Source: Pirellulales bacterium (GTDB lineage Bacteria > Planctomycetota > Planctomycetia > Pirellulales > JANQPP01). From it: 64,000 nt of DNA. The first letter of the stretch is position 1, and every line of letters starts with the position of its first letter. Positions 55,382 to 64,000 of the stretch are shown in pieces. Both the position numbers and the translations under genes were made by a program. Location: contig JANQPP010000218.1 of assembly GCA_028289405.1 (NCBI GenBank), positions 1 through 64,000 on the forward strand, given 5' to 3'. The notes below the pieces were generated by a model. It was not told the DNA's origin. It saw only the letters and a program-made list of their open reading frames with translations, and made no database searches.

Positions 55382-56443
55382 ATGACCACGCTCGCGGCGC
55401 TTGCGCGACTGGTGGAAGGAGAATTGGACGGCACGGTCGATCTCGAATTGACGGGCGCCGCCACGCTGGAGGAAGCCCAGCCGGGAGAGATTACCTTCGT
55501 GGAAAACGCGGTGTGGCTGCCCCGCCTGGCCAGCACCGCCGCTTCCGCCGCCATCGTCCCGCGAGGCACTCCGCCTCAACGTATCCCCTTGGTCTTCGTG
55601 GAGGATGTCACGTCGGCGTTCGCCAGGGCGTGGGAACATTTTTGCCCGCGCGCGAAACGGGAACCAACCAGCGGCGTGAGCCCCGCCGCGCACGTGCATC
55701 CTTCGGTCCAACTGGCCGAAGGCGTCGTCGTGGAAGCGGGAGCGACCATCGGGGAAGACGTCACCCTGGGGCGGAATAGCAGAATTCATTCGGCTGCCGT
55801 GTTGCTGTCTGGCTGCCGGATCGGCGCGGACGTCACCATCTTTCCCGGCGCCGTTTTGCATGAAGACACGATAGTGGGGGACCGCTGCATTATTCACGCC
55901 AATGTCACGGTCGGCTCCTTCGGCTTCGGCTATGCCACGAAAAAGGGACGGCATCATCTGCGGCCTCAGTTGGGGCATGTGCAGATCGGCAGCGACGTGG
56001 AAATCGGGGCCAATTCTTCCATCGATCGCGGCACCTATGGGGCGACGACGATCGGCGAGGGAACGAAAATCGACAACCTCGTGCAAATCGCCCACAACTG
56101 CCGCATTGGCCGCCATAACATCATCTGCTCGCAAGTAGGCATCGCAGGCAGCACTTCCAGCGGCGATTACGCCGTCATCGCGGGTCAGGTTGGGATTCGC
56201 GATCATGTCCATATCGGCGAGGGGGCGGTGATCTCCGCGAAGTCCGGCGTGAGCCACGACTTGCCAGCGGGAAGCCAATACATGGGCTATCCAGCCGTCC
56301 CCGCGCGGGAGCAGCGGGTCAGGTGGGCCGCCTTGGCCAAGCTGCCGGAATTGCGAAAAAAGGTCAAGGAACTGGAACGCACGGTGAAGTCGCTGCTGGA
56401 GGAACGTGCGCAAGAACCGCCTCGATCCGGCCGTGCGGCATGA
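55382..56443 (+). CDS. lpxD: UDP-3-O-acylglucosamine N-acyltransferase
   Basis: Adds the second acyl chain to UDP-3-O-acyl-glucosamine in lipid A synthesis. 353 residues from the ATG at 55382. An N-terminal uridine-binding domain (LVEGELDGTVDLELTGAATL and ITFVENAVW) is followed by a left-handed beta-helix of hexapeptide repeats (HPSVQLAEGVVVEAGATIGE). The catalytic His is in IAHNCRIGRHNIIC, and the segment GSFGFGYATKKGRHH is the LpxD signature. A C-terminal helix (LAKLPELRKKVKELERTVKS) helps trimerisation. lpxI follows after 21 bases. Confidence 0.96.
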   Translation: MTTLAALARLVEGELDGTVDLELTGAATLEEAQPGEITFVENAVWLPRLASTAASAAIVPRGTPPQRIPLVFVEDVTSAFARAWEHFCPRAKREPTSGVSPAAHVHPSVQLAEGVVVEAGATIGEDVTLGRNSRIHSAAVLLSGCRIGADVTIFPGAVLHEDTIVGDRCIIHANVTVGSFGFGYATKKGRHHLRPQLGHVQIGSDVEIGANSSIDRGTYGATTIGEGTKIDNLVQIAHNCRIGRHNIICSQVGIAGSTSSGDYAVIAGQVGIRDHVHIGEGAVISAKSGVSHDLPAGSQYMGYPAVPAREQRVRWAALAKLPELRKKVKELERTVKSLLEERAQEPPRSGRAA

Positions 56444-56464
56444 ACCTCAAGCTGGCACTCCGGC

Positions 56465-57388
56465 ATGATCATACGTGGACCTGAAAAACGGGCTGATAGC
56501 GACGCGCGGCGCGTGGGGCTCGTGGCTGGGTGGGGACGATACCCCCTCGTGATTGCCCAAGCGCTGCGGGCCCAGGGTTATCAAACCTATTGCCTCGGCG
56601 TGCGGGATCACGCGGATCCTGAACTGGCGAATTGGTGTACGGATTTCCGCTGGATCGGATTGGCCCGACTCGGCGCGGCCATCCGCTACTACCACCGCCA
56701 TGGCGTCACGCGCGTCACGATGGCGGGAAAGATTCACAAGACGGTGCTCTTTCAACCTGGTGTGTGGCTGCGGCATCTGCCCGATTTGACTTTTCTGAAA
56801 GTGTTTTATCCCCACCTGTTCACTGGCCGGCGGGACCGCAAGGATGACACGCTGCTGGGAACGATCGTCGACGCCTGTGGCCAGGCGGGAATCGAAATCG
56901 CGCCCGCGACCGACTTTGCTCCGGAGTTACTCGTGAAAGCAGGGAAGATCACTCGACATTCGCTCACGCCGCGACAGATGCGGGACATCGAGTTCGGCTG
57001 GACCTTGGCCAAGGAGATGGGCCGCCTCGACGTGGGGCAAAGCGTGGCCGTGATGGACCAGGCCGTGCTCGCGGTGGAGGCGATCGAGGGGACGGACGCT
57101 TGCATCCGCCGGGCAGGTGAATTGTGCTCCAAAGGGGGCTTTACCCTGGTCAAAGTGGCCAAACCGCAACAAGACATGCGATTCGACGTGCCCACCGTCG
57201 GGCTGGGAACGCTGGAAAACCTCGTCGCGGCGGGGGGCAAGGTGCTGGCCATCGAGGCGGAACGCACGATCCTGATCGATGAAACCCAGCTCGTGAACTT
57301 CGCTAATGCCCATGGTATCGCCATGGTGGCCCTTCACCGTGGAGAGGCCACAGCCGGCCATCGATGCCTACACGGATTCGCCGCCTAA
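56465..57388 (+). CDS. lpxI: UDP-2,3-diacylglucosamine pyrophosphatase, LpxI type
   Basis: Hydrolyses UDP-2,3-diacylglucosamine to lipid X, replacing LpxH. 307 residues. LpxI (DUF1009) features are the N-terminal VGLVAGWGRYPLVIAQALRA, the KIHKTVLFQPG loop, FYPHLFTGRRDRKDDTLLGT (the conserved DD region) and VMDQAVLAVEAIEGTDACIR, then PQQDMRFDVPTVGLGTLENL. It sits directly behind lpxD in what is likely one transcript. Together with the LptF/G-type gene it supports lipopolysaccharide synthesis and export in this organism. Confidence 0.94.
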   Translation: MIIRGPEKRADSDARRVGLVAGWGRYPLVIAQALRAQGYQTYCLGVRDHADPELANWCTDFRWIGLARLGAAIRYYHRHGVTRVTMAGKIHKTVLFQPGVWLRHLPDLTFLKVFYPHLFTGRRDRKDDTLLGTIVDACGQAGIEIAPATDFAPELLVKAGKITRHSLTPRQMRDIEFGWTLAKEMGRLDVGQSVAVMDQAVLAVEAIEGTDACIRRAGELCSKGGFTLVKVAKPQQDMRFDVPTVGLGTLENLVAAGGKVLAIEAERTILIDETQLVNFANAHGIAMVALHRGEATAGHRCLHGFAA

Positions 57389-57415
57389 TTAATCGAGTTC
57401 GAGACGAGGTGCAGC

Positions 57416-58372
57416 ATGCAACTGGCATTTGCCCGCGAGATGGATCCTCCGCTGTTGGAGTGCCCGTGGTGCCGTTCCACGCGGCTGAAAAGCCACGACT
57501 TCGATTTCACCGGCATTCACATTTCGCGGTGCCTGTCTTGCGGCGTGCAGTTCATGAACCCGCAATTCAGCGACCGGCACTTGCGGCGGCTGTACGCGGA
57601 TTACACGAACTTCGAGGGGCCGGAATCAACCTCCAAACTCGTGCCTCGGACGCTCCGCAAAGCGAAGTCGCTGGAATTACTAGGGCAGTTCAAGGATGGA
57701 GGCCGGTTCTTGTCGATGGGCTGTGGAGACGGCGTGGAACTCTGGATCGCCGAGGCTTACGGCTGGCAGGCCGAAGGCTACGAGGTCGATGGCCAGGTGG
57801 CCGCTCGGGCGGCGCGGCGGTACGGAATCCCCGTTCATTCCGAGGACTTCTTCAAGCTGCACGCCCAGACCGAGCCGTTCGACTGCATTTATCTGGATCA
57901 AGTCATCGAACATCTCAAGCGGCCCCAGGATTATCTCTGCGAGATCCAGCGGCTACTCAAGCCGGGCGGCATTCTTTTCCTGGGTTGCCCGAATATTGGC
58001 TCCGTGGCCAACCGCTGGAAGACCAGCATGGGCAAATTGGGGCTCAAACGTCGGCGTGGAAGGCACTACGGGACATTCCATCACCTGTTCTACTACACCC
58101 CCCAAGTGCTGAGCCGCCTATTACAGCAATTCCATGGGCTGGAAGTGCTCCGCATCCAAGGAGAACCGCCGACGCAGATGAAGCTGCGGTGGCTGGAAGC
58201 GGCATGGGGCCGGCTCTATCGGGCACTTCCCAACTGCGACTCTTCGATTCAGATCGTGGCGAGAAAGCCCGCAGTGGAATCCACGATCTTGCCCACCAGT
58301 GCTTGGAACACCCTCCAAGCCGGCAAGTCGCCAGACAGCACGAGCAATCGCCCCTCTCGCGAAGCCGCTTGA
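57416..58372 (+). CDS. SAM-dependent methyltransferase with zinc-ribbon N-terminus
   Basis: 318 residues from the ATG at 57416, with GAGG upstream. An N-terminal Cys4 zinc ribbon (LECPWCRST and RCLSCGVQFMNPQ) precedes a class I methyltransferase fold. Motif I is unusual, FLSMGCGDGVELWIAEAYGW, and motif II YEVDGQ. FDCIYLDQVIEHLKRPQDYL and LLKPGGILFLGCPNIGS are typical of sugar or lipopolysaccharide methyltransferases (Methyltransf_23). The GTFHHLFYYTPQVLSRLL segment occurs in relatives that act on cell-surface glycans. It lies 27 bases behind lpxI, so an envelope role is plausible. Confidence 0.88.
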   Translation: MQLAFAREMDPPLLECPWCRSTRLKSHDFDFTGIHISRCLSCGVQFMNPQFSDRHLRRLYADYTNFEGPESTSKLVPRTLRKAKSLELLGQFKDGGRFLSMGCGDGVELWIAEAYGWQAEGYEVDGQVAARAARRYGIPVHSEDFFKLHAQTEPFDCIYLDQVIEHLKRPQDYLCEIQRLLKPGGILFLGCPNIGSVANRWKTSMGKLGLKRRRGRHYGTFHHLFYYTPQVLSRLLQQFHGLEVLRIQGEPPTQMKLRWLEAAWGRLYRALPNCDSSIQIVARKPAVESTILPTSAWNTLQAGKSPDSTSNRPSREAA

Positions 58373-58390
58373 CCGTTTCCGATCAGAGCA

Positions 58391-58582
58391 TTAGCGGTCG
58401 GCGTCGGCCAGTTCCCAATTTTCGATGAGCACATCGGCTCCGGGCGTGAGCCCGCGCAGCTTCATGGCGATCATCTCGCGTTCCGAAACGTTCGCCTTCG
58501 CCAGCTTCACGGCGAGCTTGCGAAGTTTCTGCCGACGGTGACGACGACGTTTGATTTCCTTCTGCCTTTCACTACTGCCCAT
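58391..58582 (-). CDS. DUF6800-type small basic protein
   Basis: 63 residues from the ATG at 58582, with GAGGT about 7 bases upstream. The pattern is MGSSERQKEIKRRRHRRQKL, a Lys-rich helix RKLAVKLAKANVSEREMIAM, and KLRGLTPGADVLIENWEL. The very basic N-terminal half suggests RNA or ribosome binding, like the S21 proteins it superficially resembles. I recognise it as the conserved planctomycete DUF6800 family, of unknown function. It is convergent with the methyltransferase gene. Confidence 0.82.
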   Translation of the reverse strand: MGSSERQKEIKRRRHRRQKLRKLAVKLAKANVSEREMIAMKLRGLTPGADVLIENWELADADR

Positions 58583-58825
58583 GGGGCCATACCTCAAATT
58601 TACGATGGTGGAAGAATTGCGTGCGGCAGCTTTTCTATTCGCGAACGCGAACTGCCGCATTCGCCATAGGTCGAATTAAAAAATTTAGCGCCGTTTCTCG
58701 ACCAGGTCAACGTGTTCCCCCATTTCGCTCGATTTGCGAAATGCGATCGGGAGGACTCGCGGCGGGAACAAGCGGGGCTCCAGGTGACCGAAACACACTG
58801 CGGAAACGTAGTTGTTCCGCTCGGT

Positions 58826-59596
58826 TCAGACCATCGCCGTGGCGAGCTGATCCATGATCCAGCGGTCGACATCGGCGAGCATGTTTCCGTCGATCTCGTG
58901 GCCGCACGGGTATTGCCGCAGCGTGGTCCGCAGCCCGGCCATGTACATCAGCCGCAGGTCGCGGCAGACATGCGCGTCCGCATAGGCTTCACTTCGCCGG
59001 CCAACACCGAGGAAGATGGGAAACCCCCTCGCCGCGTTAAAACATTGCAGGGGCTGGTGGTCCGTGGGAAAGGGGCCACACAGGGAAAGCGCGCCGCCGA
59101 ACAACTCCGGCTGCCGCAGCGCGATCCGCACGGCCATGGTCCCGCCGGCGTCGAAGCCGGCCAAGAAGATGCGGCGATCGTGGATGTGGAATTTGTCCCG
59201 GGCCATTTCGATCGCCTCGGTCACGACGGTCTCCGCCCGCATGATCCCCGAGATGGATTGCCGCCAACTGTAACCTGCGGCGCAGCCATTTTGTCTCAGA
59301 CATTCGGTACCACGGGGCGCGATGGCCACGTAGTTCCGCATGCTGATGCTCGGCATGATCCGTTTGAGCTGCGCGTCGCTATCCCCGGTGCCATGCAGCC
59401 AAACCACCAGGGGATAGGCATAGCCCGATTCGTAGTGCAGCGGGCCAAAACAGGAGAGCGCCTCTTGGGAACTGGCCCGGGCCAAAAAAACTTCGCCGTT
59501 TGTCGGCGGCTCGTGAGGTATGGCGTCCTGCAACGGGTCGTCCCAGGAAGCTGGCATTTCCGAATAGGCCGTATCAAATCGATTCGTTTGCGTCAT
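58826..59596 (-). CDS. Esterase-like alpha/beta hydrolase with Asp at the nucleophile position
   Basis: 256 residues without a signal peptide. The alpha/beta-hydrolase elements are LVVWLHGTGDSD (oxyanion loop), VAIAPRGTE, and the nucleophile elbow IFLAGFDAGGTMAVRIAL, close to the GFSQGG of carboxylesterase/phospholipase relatives. Here Asp149 replaces the Ser. A His is at YPCGHEIDG near the C-terminus. Asp nucleophiles occur in dehalogenases and epoxide hydrolases of the same fold, but the rest resembles esterases, so it may be a non-hydrolytic or altered enzyme. Several Cys (RQNGCAAGY, HVCRDL) are present. Confidence 0.85.
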   Translation of the reverse strand: MTQTNRFDTAYSEMPASWDDPLQDAIPHEPPTNGEVFLARASSQEALSCFGPLHYESGYAYPLVVWLHGTGDSDAQLKRIMPSISMRNYVAIAPRGTECLRQNGCAAGYSWRQSISGIMRAETVVTEAIEMARDKFHIHDRRIFLAGFDAGGTMAVRIALRQPELFGGALSLCGPFPTDHQPLQCFNAARGFPIFLGVGRRSEAYADAHVCRDLRLMYMAGLRTTLRQYPCGHEIDGNMLADVDRWIMDQLATAMV

Positions 59597-59983
59597 CTAA
59601 GGTGCCATCCAGAATCCACGGTTGTTGAAAAGTGACGAGGCCCAGAAGTGAGTTCGCATCGGCATGCGGGAAGTTTCGCGGCGAGAAAATGCGGGCTCCC
59701 CCAAAGTGGGCCGGAAAAAGTTTGCCGCGATACGGATGTTCCTCAAGGAGAAGTCTGGAAACGACAAGTTTTCGAAATCAACGGGCGAATCCCGGCAGTA
59801 GACCCCACCGGTTCCCGAGCAGCGGAGGGTAACCGAAATTTTTGCCCGATGTCAACGTCGCGCGCCACAACCGGTCCGGTATCTATCGATCAGGATTCGC
59901 TTGGAGATGGTGGGCAGGAGTGGTAACATAGGTGCCTTCCATTCCGTCACCCGCCCGCGCCAGTTTCCCGCGCGGATTTGCCC
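59597..59983. other. Intergenic region without a gene
   Basis: 387 bases between the divergent esterase and binding-protein genes. No supported gene, terminator or repeat. The AGGAGG ribosome site of the next gene is at 59984-59989. Confidence 0.4.
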
Positions 59984-59994
59984 AGGAGGGTCCT

Positions 59995-61092
59995 GTGAAG
60001 CGTTTCTTTTGCGGCCTGCTGCTTCTGTCCGTTACCACGGCTTGCAACTCGTCCACGCCATCGGGAAATGGACCTGGTTCCTCCAGCGAAAAGGGAGTGA
60101 TTCTTCTGCGGTACGCCGTGGGAAGCGAAAGCACCGAGCAGCGAGAAGCCGGATTTCTCGAAACTCTTCAGCAAGACGCGCCAAACATCACGATCCTCTC
60201 TTCGGACCAATATTCCGGTACTACGCCGGAAACGTCGTTGGAAAAATCGCAGCAACTGCTGCTCAAATATCGCAAACAGGTAACCGGCGTGTTCGCCGTC
60301 TGCGAGCCCAATGCCACCGGCATGCTGGAAGCCCTGGACCAAACGGGTTTGGCAGGCCAGGTGAAATTCATCGGCTTCGACCCCAATGAACGCATGGTCG
60401 CCGCCATGCGGGACGGGCACATGCACGGGATCGTCCTGCAAGATCCGGTGAAGATGGGCTACTTGGCCGTGAAGACCATGGTGGATCATCTGGACGGCAA
60501 AGAGGTCGAACGCCGCATTCCTACCGGTGAATACCTGGCCACGCCGGAAAACATGGACACGCCCGAAATGGACAAGTTGCTCCAACCGGAACAATACCAA
60601 GGGGCGGACCCGGCCCCCGAGAATGCGAAATATACGCTGGCCGTGATTCCCAAGGGGACCACGCACGAATTCTGGAATTCGGTCCATGCCGGCGCGGTGC
60701 AAGCGGCGAATGAATTGGGGAACGTGGCCATCATCTGGAAAGGCCCGCTCCAGGAGAACGACCGGGACACGCAGATCAATCTGGTGCAAGATTTCATTTC
60801 CCGCAAAGTGGACGGGATTTGCCTCGCGCCGCTCGATGCCCGCAGCCTCGTCGATCCGGTGGCCCAAGCGAAAGCCGCCGGCATCCCCACCGTGATCTTT
60901 GACAGCGGTCTGGAGCAGGGAGACGACCCCGATCTTTTCGTGAGCTACGTGGCGACGGATAACTACCAAGGAGGCGCCTTGGCCGCCCGGCACATGGCCG
61001 AGATCCTGCCAGCTTCGTCGGAAGCGCCCGACTCGGCAGAGACACCAGACACGTCAGAAGGCCAGGACGACGCGGAGAGCCAAGCCGAATAA
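59995..61092 (+). CDS. Sugar ABC transporter substrate-binding lipoprotein, lobes in permuted order
   Basis: 365 residues from a GTG at 59995 with AGGAGG 5 bases upstream. A signal peptide ends at a likely lipid-anchored Cys17. Residues 33-190 (GVILLRYAVGSESTEQREAG, FAVCEPNATGMLEALDQTGL, VKFIGFDPNERMVAAMRDGH, LQDPVKMGYLAVK) correspond to the C-terminal lobe of ribose-type binding proteins. Residues 212-338 (YTLAVIPKGTTHEFWNSVHA, VDGICLAPLDARSLVDPVAQ, GIPTVIFDSG, VATDNYQGGALAARHM) correspond to the N-terminal lobe. The order is thus reversed relative to RbsB. An acidic 27-residue tail ends the protein. The ABC ATPase and permease genes follow. Confidence 0.88.
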   Translation: MKRFFCGLLLLSVTTACNSSTPSGNGPGSSSEKGVILLRYAVGSESTEQREAGFLETLQQDAPNITILSSDQYSGTTPETSLEKSQQLLLKYRKQVTGVFAVCEPNATGMLEALDQTGLAGQVKFIGFDPNERMVAAMRDGHMHGIVLQDPVKMGYLAVKTMVDHLDGKEVERRIPTGEYLATPENMDTPEMDKLLQPEQYQGADPAPENAKYTLAVIPKGTTHEFWNSVHAGAVQAANELGNVAIIWKGPLQENDRDTQINLVQDFISRKVDGICLAPLDARSLVDPVAQAKAAGIPTVIFDSGLEQGDDPDLFVSYVATDNYQGGALAARHMAEILPASSEAPDSAETPDTSEGQDDAESQAE

Positions 61093-61154
61093 GATTCGCG
61101 GCCATAACGACGCCATCGACATTTCCACCCGCCCGCACCGGACTATTCCATTTC

Positions 61155-62687
61155 ATGTCTTCCGCCGTCGCGCCCCCCACCGACGCTCGAAACAAGCCTC
61201 CGCTGTTGCACATGGAAGGCGTTTCGAAGTGGTTTGGCGCCACGCGGGCGTTGCATGATGTCTCGCTCGACGTACATGGCGGAGAGGTATTGGCGCTGAT
61301 TGGCGAGAATGGCGCCGGCAAAAGCACCTTGATGAAAGTGCTCAGCGGCGCTGTCACCGCCGACCAGGGCCAACTTTTCATCGACGGCAAGCCGTACGGG
61401 CCACGCGGCCCGCAACAGGCTCGCCAGGCCGGCGTGGCCATGATCTACCAGGAATTGAACCTGGCTCCTGATCTGAATGTTGAAGACAACATCATGCTGG
61501 GGCAGGAATACTCCCAGTGGGGATGGCTCCGACGCCGCGCGCAGCATCAGGAAGTCCGCCGCGCGCTCGACTTGTTGGGCCATCCCGAACTGCGACCGCA
61601 AACGCCAGTGGAACAGCTTTCCATGGGAGCACAACAGCTCGTGGAGATCGCCCGGGCGCTGGTCATGCGGGCCAGAGTGATCGTCTTTGACGAGCCGACC
61701 AGCTCGCTCACGCAACATGACGTGGAACACTTGTTCGACGTGATCCGCCGGCTGCGCGATGGCGGAGTGGGGATTATCTACATCAGCCATTTTTTGGAGG
61801 AAATCCGGCAGGTCTGCGACCGCTACACGGTGTTGCGGGACGGCGTCGTGGCGGGGAATGGCATTTTGGAGGGAACCACGGAAGCGGAAATCGTCTCCCT
61901 GATGGTGGGCCGCAGCGTGGACGATCTCTTCCCCCACGTGCCGCATACACCAGGCGAACCGCTCCTGGAAGTGAACCAACTCTCGGGCAAGGAATTGCCT
62001 CGAGACGTCTCTCTTCAGTTGCGGCGTGGTGAGGTGCTGGGCGTGGCCGGTCTCGTTGGAGCAGGGCGGACCGAATTGGCCCGTGCCCTGATGGCCCTCG
62101 ATCCCGTACGGAAGGGGGACGTCAAAGTGGCTGGGATCACAATTCCCCAGCGCACCAGCGCGCGTCTGGCGCGAGGTATGGCGCTCGTGTCGGAGGACCG
62201 CAAAAGTGAGGGTCTCGCGCTGGGGATGTCCATCGCCGACAACACCACGTTGAGCCATCTGCGGCCCTTTTCGCGGGGCGGTTGGCTGCGGCTGCGACAG
62301 CGACGGGAGTCGGTACGAGAGCTCATGCGACGTCTGCAAATCAAGGCCCAGTCCCCCGAGCAGGAAATCAACCAGCTTTCTGGCGGCAACCAGCAGAAGG
62401 TGGCCCTGGCCCGCGTCGTGCATCAAGATGCGGACATTCTCCTTTTGGACGAGCCGACCCGAGGAATCGACGTCGGCACCAAAGCGGACATTTACCGCCT
62501 GATCGGCGAGTGGGCCGCTGCGGGCAAAGCGGTGCTCTTCATCAGCTCCTACCTGCCGGAACTGATGGCCGTCTGCGATCGCATCGCCGTCATGTCACGC
62601 GGGGAATTGCGGGCCGTGCAGCCGACTTCCCAGTGGACGGAAGAGGGCGTGCTGGCCTGCGCCATCGGCGCGGAGGAGGCCGCATGA
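61155..62687 (+). CDS. Sugar ABC transporter ATPase, RbsA/MglA type
   Basis: 510 residues with two fused nucleotide-binding domains. The first has Walker [11 protein letters not shown], signature [15 protein letters not shown] and Walker [12 protein letters not shown]. The second has a degenerate Walker [11 protein letters not shown], signature [14 protein letters not shown] and Walker [13 protein letters not shown], which is the asymmetric pattern of sugar importers such as RbsA, MglA and XylG. The signature of the first half is less canonical (MGAQQ for GGQQQ). It energises uptake with the permease at 62684; the stop overlaps the permease start as ATGA. Confidence 0.96.
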   Translation: MSSAVAPPTDARNKPPLLHMEGVSKWFGATRALHDVSLDVHGGEVLALIGENGAGKSTLMKVLSGAVTADQGQLFIDGKPYGPRGPQQARQAGVAMIYQELNLAPDLNVEDNIMLGQEYSQWGWLRRRAQHQEVRRALDLLGHPELRPQTPVEQLSMGAQQLVEIARALVMRARVIVFDEPTSSLTQHDVEHLFDVIRRLRDGGVGIIYISHFLEEIRQVCDRYTVLRDGVVAGNGILEGTTEAEIVSLMVGRSVDDLFPHVPHTPGEPLLEVNQLSGKELPRDVSLQLRRGEVLGVAGLVGAGRTELARALMALDPVRKGDVKVAGITIPQRTSARLARGMALVSEDRKSEGLALGMSIADNTTLSHLRPFSRGGWLRLRQRRESVRELMRRLQIKAQSPEQEINQLSGGNQQKVALARVVHQDADILLLDEPTRGIDVGTKADIYRLIGEWAAAGKAVLFISSYLPELMAVCDRIAVMSRGELRAVQPTSQWTEEGVLACAIGAEEAA

Positions 62688-63739
62688 CGACTCCGGAATC
62701 CGCTCCCAAGGCTGAAGAGATTCGTCGTTCGCGCGGTGGCGGCATCTGGCGCTTTTTGGGCACCACGTTGGGACCTCTGATGGCGCTGGCGAGCGTGGTC
62801 GCGTTTTTTGGCGTGGCCGACACGCTCAAGGCGGGCGACGATACGTTTCTGACCGTTGCTAATCTCCGCACGATCGCCGTGCATACCGCGCCGGTCGCCG
62901 TGGCCGCCTTAGGCATGACAATCATCATCATCGCCGGAGGGATCGATCTTTCCGCCGGCACTGCGCTGGCCCTCTGCGCGACCGTGATGGCCCATTGCCT
63001 GAATGTGGAACTCTCGGTCGGCCTGGCCATTTTCGCCTGCCTGGCAACCGGAATAGTAGCGGGCCTGCTCAATGGTCTGCTGATCAGTGCGCTGCGGGTA
63101 GTGCCGTTCATCGTCACGCTCGGCACGATGACCGTTTATCTCGGTATCGCCAAACTCATCGCCAAGGAAACGACGATTCGTCCTCCACTAAAGCAGATCC
63201 CGGACTGGCTGCCGGCGTTGGTCGACCCGACTCCGAAAACCCAATGGCTGATCACGGACACGCTGCCGAACTTCGCTTCCGGCGTGTGGCTGGCGCTCGT
63301 GCTGGCGGTACTGCTCGCCGCGTTGCTGCGGTATTCCGTCTTCGGCAGATACGTCTTTGCCTTGGGGTCGAACGAATCCACGGCCCGGCTCTGCGGCATT
63401 CCGGTCCCGCTGTACAAGATCGCCGTGTACGGCTTGGCGGGGCTGTTCATCGGCATCGCCGGTGTGTATCAGTTCGCGAAGTTGTCATCAGGAAACCCGA
63501 TCGCCGGCACGGGTCAGGAATTGAAGTTCATCGCCGCCGTGGTCATCGGTGGGGGCAGCCTTAGCGGTGGCCGGGGTTCCGTGCTCGGTACCCTGACGGG
63601 CGCCGCGATCATGACCGTGATCACCAATGGCTGTACCATGCTGGGAATCAAAAACCCAGTGCAAGATATCCTGATCGGCGTGATCATCATCGGCGCCGTC
63701 ACGGTCGATCAAATCCGCCAGCGGCGTCTATTGTCCTGA
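62684..63739 (+). CDS. Sugar ABC transporter permease, RbsC type
   Basis: 351 residues from the ATG at 62684, which overlaps the ATPase stop by four bases. About nine or ten membrane segments. Family signatures are [20 protein letters not shown] near residue 85, [40 protein letters not shown] (the ATPase-coupling EAA-like loop), and [20 protein letters not shown]. Forms a homodimeric channel with the RbsA-type ATPase. The sulfatase downstream suggests, but does not prove, that the transported sugar comes from sulfated polysaccharides. Confidence 0.95.
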   Translation: MTTPESAPKAEEIRRSRGGGIWRFLGTTLGPLMALASVVAFFGVADTLKAGDDTFLTVANLRTIAVHTAPVAVAALGMTIIIIAGGIDLSAGTALALCATVMAHCLNVELSVGLAIFACLATGIVAGLLNGLLISALRVVPFIVTLGTMTVYLGIAKLIAKETTIRPPLKQIPDWLPALVDPTPKTQWLITDTLPNFASGVWLALVLAVLLAALLRYSVFGRYVFALGSNESTARLCGIPVPLYKIAVYGLAGLFIGIAGVYQFAKLSSGNPIAGTGQELKFIAAVVIGGGSLSGGRGSVLGTLTGAAIMTVITNGCTMLGIKNPVQDILIGVIIIGAVTVDQIRQRRLLS

Positions 63740-63796
63740 TAGGCACGACGTGGCCTGCCCGATTCTTGCCAACTCCATCTCGAAGGTGCGACCGCG

Positions 63797-64000
63797 ATGA
63801 GCAAGAACATCGAGACCTACGCATTATACATTCGTGCCGCACGAACAGTTTGGGCGGCGTGGATCGTCAACCTGGCAATGGTTTCCCTCGCTTTCGCCGA
63901 GCGGCCCAACATCGTGCTGCTCTACGCGGACGACATGGGCTACGGCGACTTGGCGATTCAAAATCCGGAGTCGAAAATTCCCACGCCCCACCTGGACCAA
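63797..64000 (+). CDS. Sulfatase, 3' truncated by the window edge
   Basis: 68 residues are visible. An N-terminal hydrophobic signal (TVWAAWIVNLAMVSLAFAER) is followed by RPNIVLLYADDMGYGDLAIQ, the start of type I sulfatases with the metal-binding DD, then NPESKIPTPHLDQ. The CxPSR/CxAxR site that is converted to formylglycine is outside the window. It is 57 bases after the permease gene and probably in the same transcript. Planctomycetes use such enzymes to desulfate algal polysaccharides; family S1 is likely. Confidence 0.9.
   Translation, partial: MSKNIETYALYIRAARTVWAAWIVNLAMVSLAFAERPNIVLLYADDMGYGDLAIQNPESKIPTPHLDQ

Noticed and set aside
58623-58658. GCGGCAG/CTGCCGC hairpin between DUF6800 and the esterase gene
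   Set aside because: A 7-bp stem with a 22-base loop and no T tract in either direction; not convincing as a terminator.

Overview
The window comes from a GC-rich member of the Planctomycetota, most likely a Pirellulales-type bacterium. The evidence is the density of families found almost only there: a PSCyt1/DUF1549/DUF1553 cytochrome-like protein followed by a DUF1501 Tat protein, a DUF1559 prepilin-like protein, TIGR03067 and TIGR03009 proteins, a YTV-like Cys-rich wall protein, a DUF6800 small protein, a sulfatase, HAF/dockerin/PEP-CTERM exported proteins, and a Gram-negative lipid A route (lpxD, lpxI).

Layout. 1-5.4 kb: the 3' part of an RND efflux permease, an exported metallo-beta-lactamase-fold hydrolase and a HAF-repeat/dockerin protein. 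5.7-7.7 kb: leuA with a promoter, a Leu-rich leader peptide, hairpins and a terminator that look like a transcription attenuator, and a strong terminator after the gene. 8-17.3 kb: a run of minus-strand genes (SGNH hydrolase, PadR pair, LptF/G-type permease, PQQ-propeller membrane protein preceded by a glycine-riboswitch-like aptamer, TIGR03067 protein, Tat protein, thioredoxin-like protein). 17.4-23.5 kb: the PSD1/DUF1501 pair, dapF and a DUF374 acyltransferase. 23.5-27.3 kb: a GNAT gene followed by a tandem array of paralogous small membrane proteins. 27.7-34.7 kb: TIGR03009 protein, HAD phosphatase, DinG-like helicase, exported mannonate-dehydratase-like enzyme and a GH43/32-type glycosidase.

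34.8-49.7 kb is a signalling and envelope block. Two paralogous Cys-containing beta-barrel proteins flank a Ser/Thr kinase-WD40 protein, a VWA/TPR protein and a WD40-caspase protein; an HtrA-like protease and a YTV-like wall protein follow. 49.7-52.7 kb is a small accessory island: an IS1-type transposase abutting a truncated gene, a leaderless ribbon-helix-helix gene behind a symmetrical divergent promoter, a tRNA-like element, and a HigBA-like toxin-antitoxin pair with repeated operator-like sites. 52.7-64 kb returns to core genes: a GspG-like protein, DUF1559 protein with an EF-hand lipoprotein, lpxD-lpxI, a methyltransferase, DUF6800, an esterase-like protein, a sugar ABC transporter operon whose binding protein has its two lobes in swapped order, and the start of a sulfatase.

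The observations most worth following are the circularly permuted binding protein (59995-61092), the leu attenuator (5692-5899), the glycine-riboswitch-like element in front of a non-glycine gene (13292-13404), and the divergent operator plus tRNA-like element at 51.1-51.5 kb.
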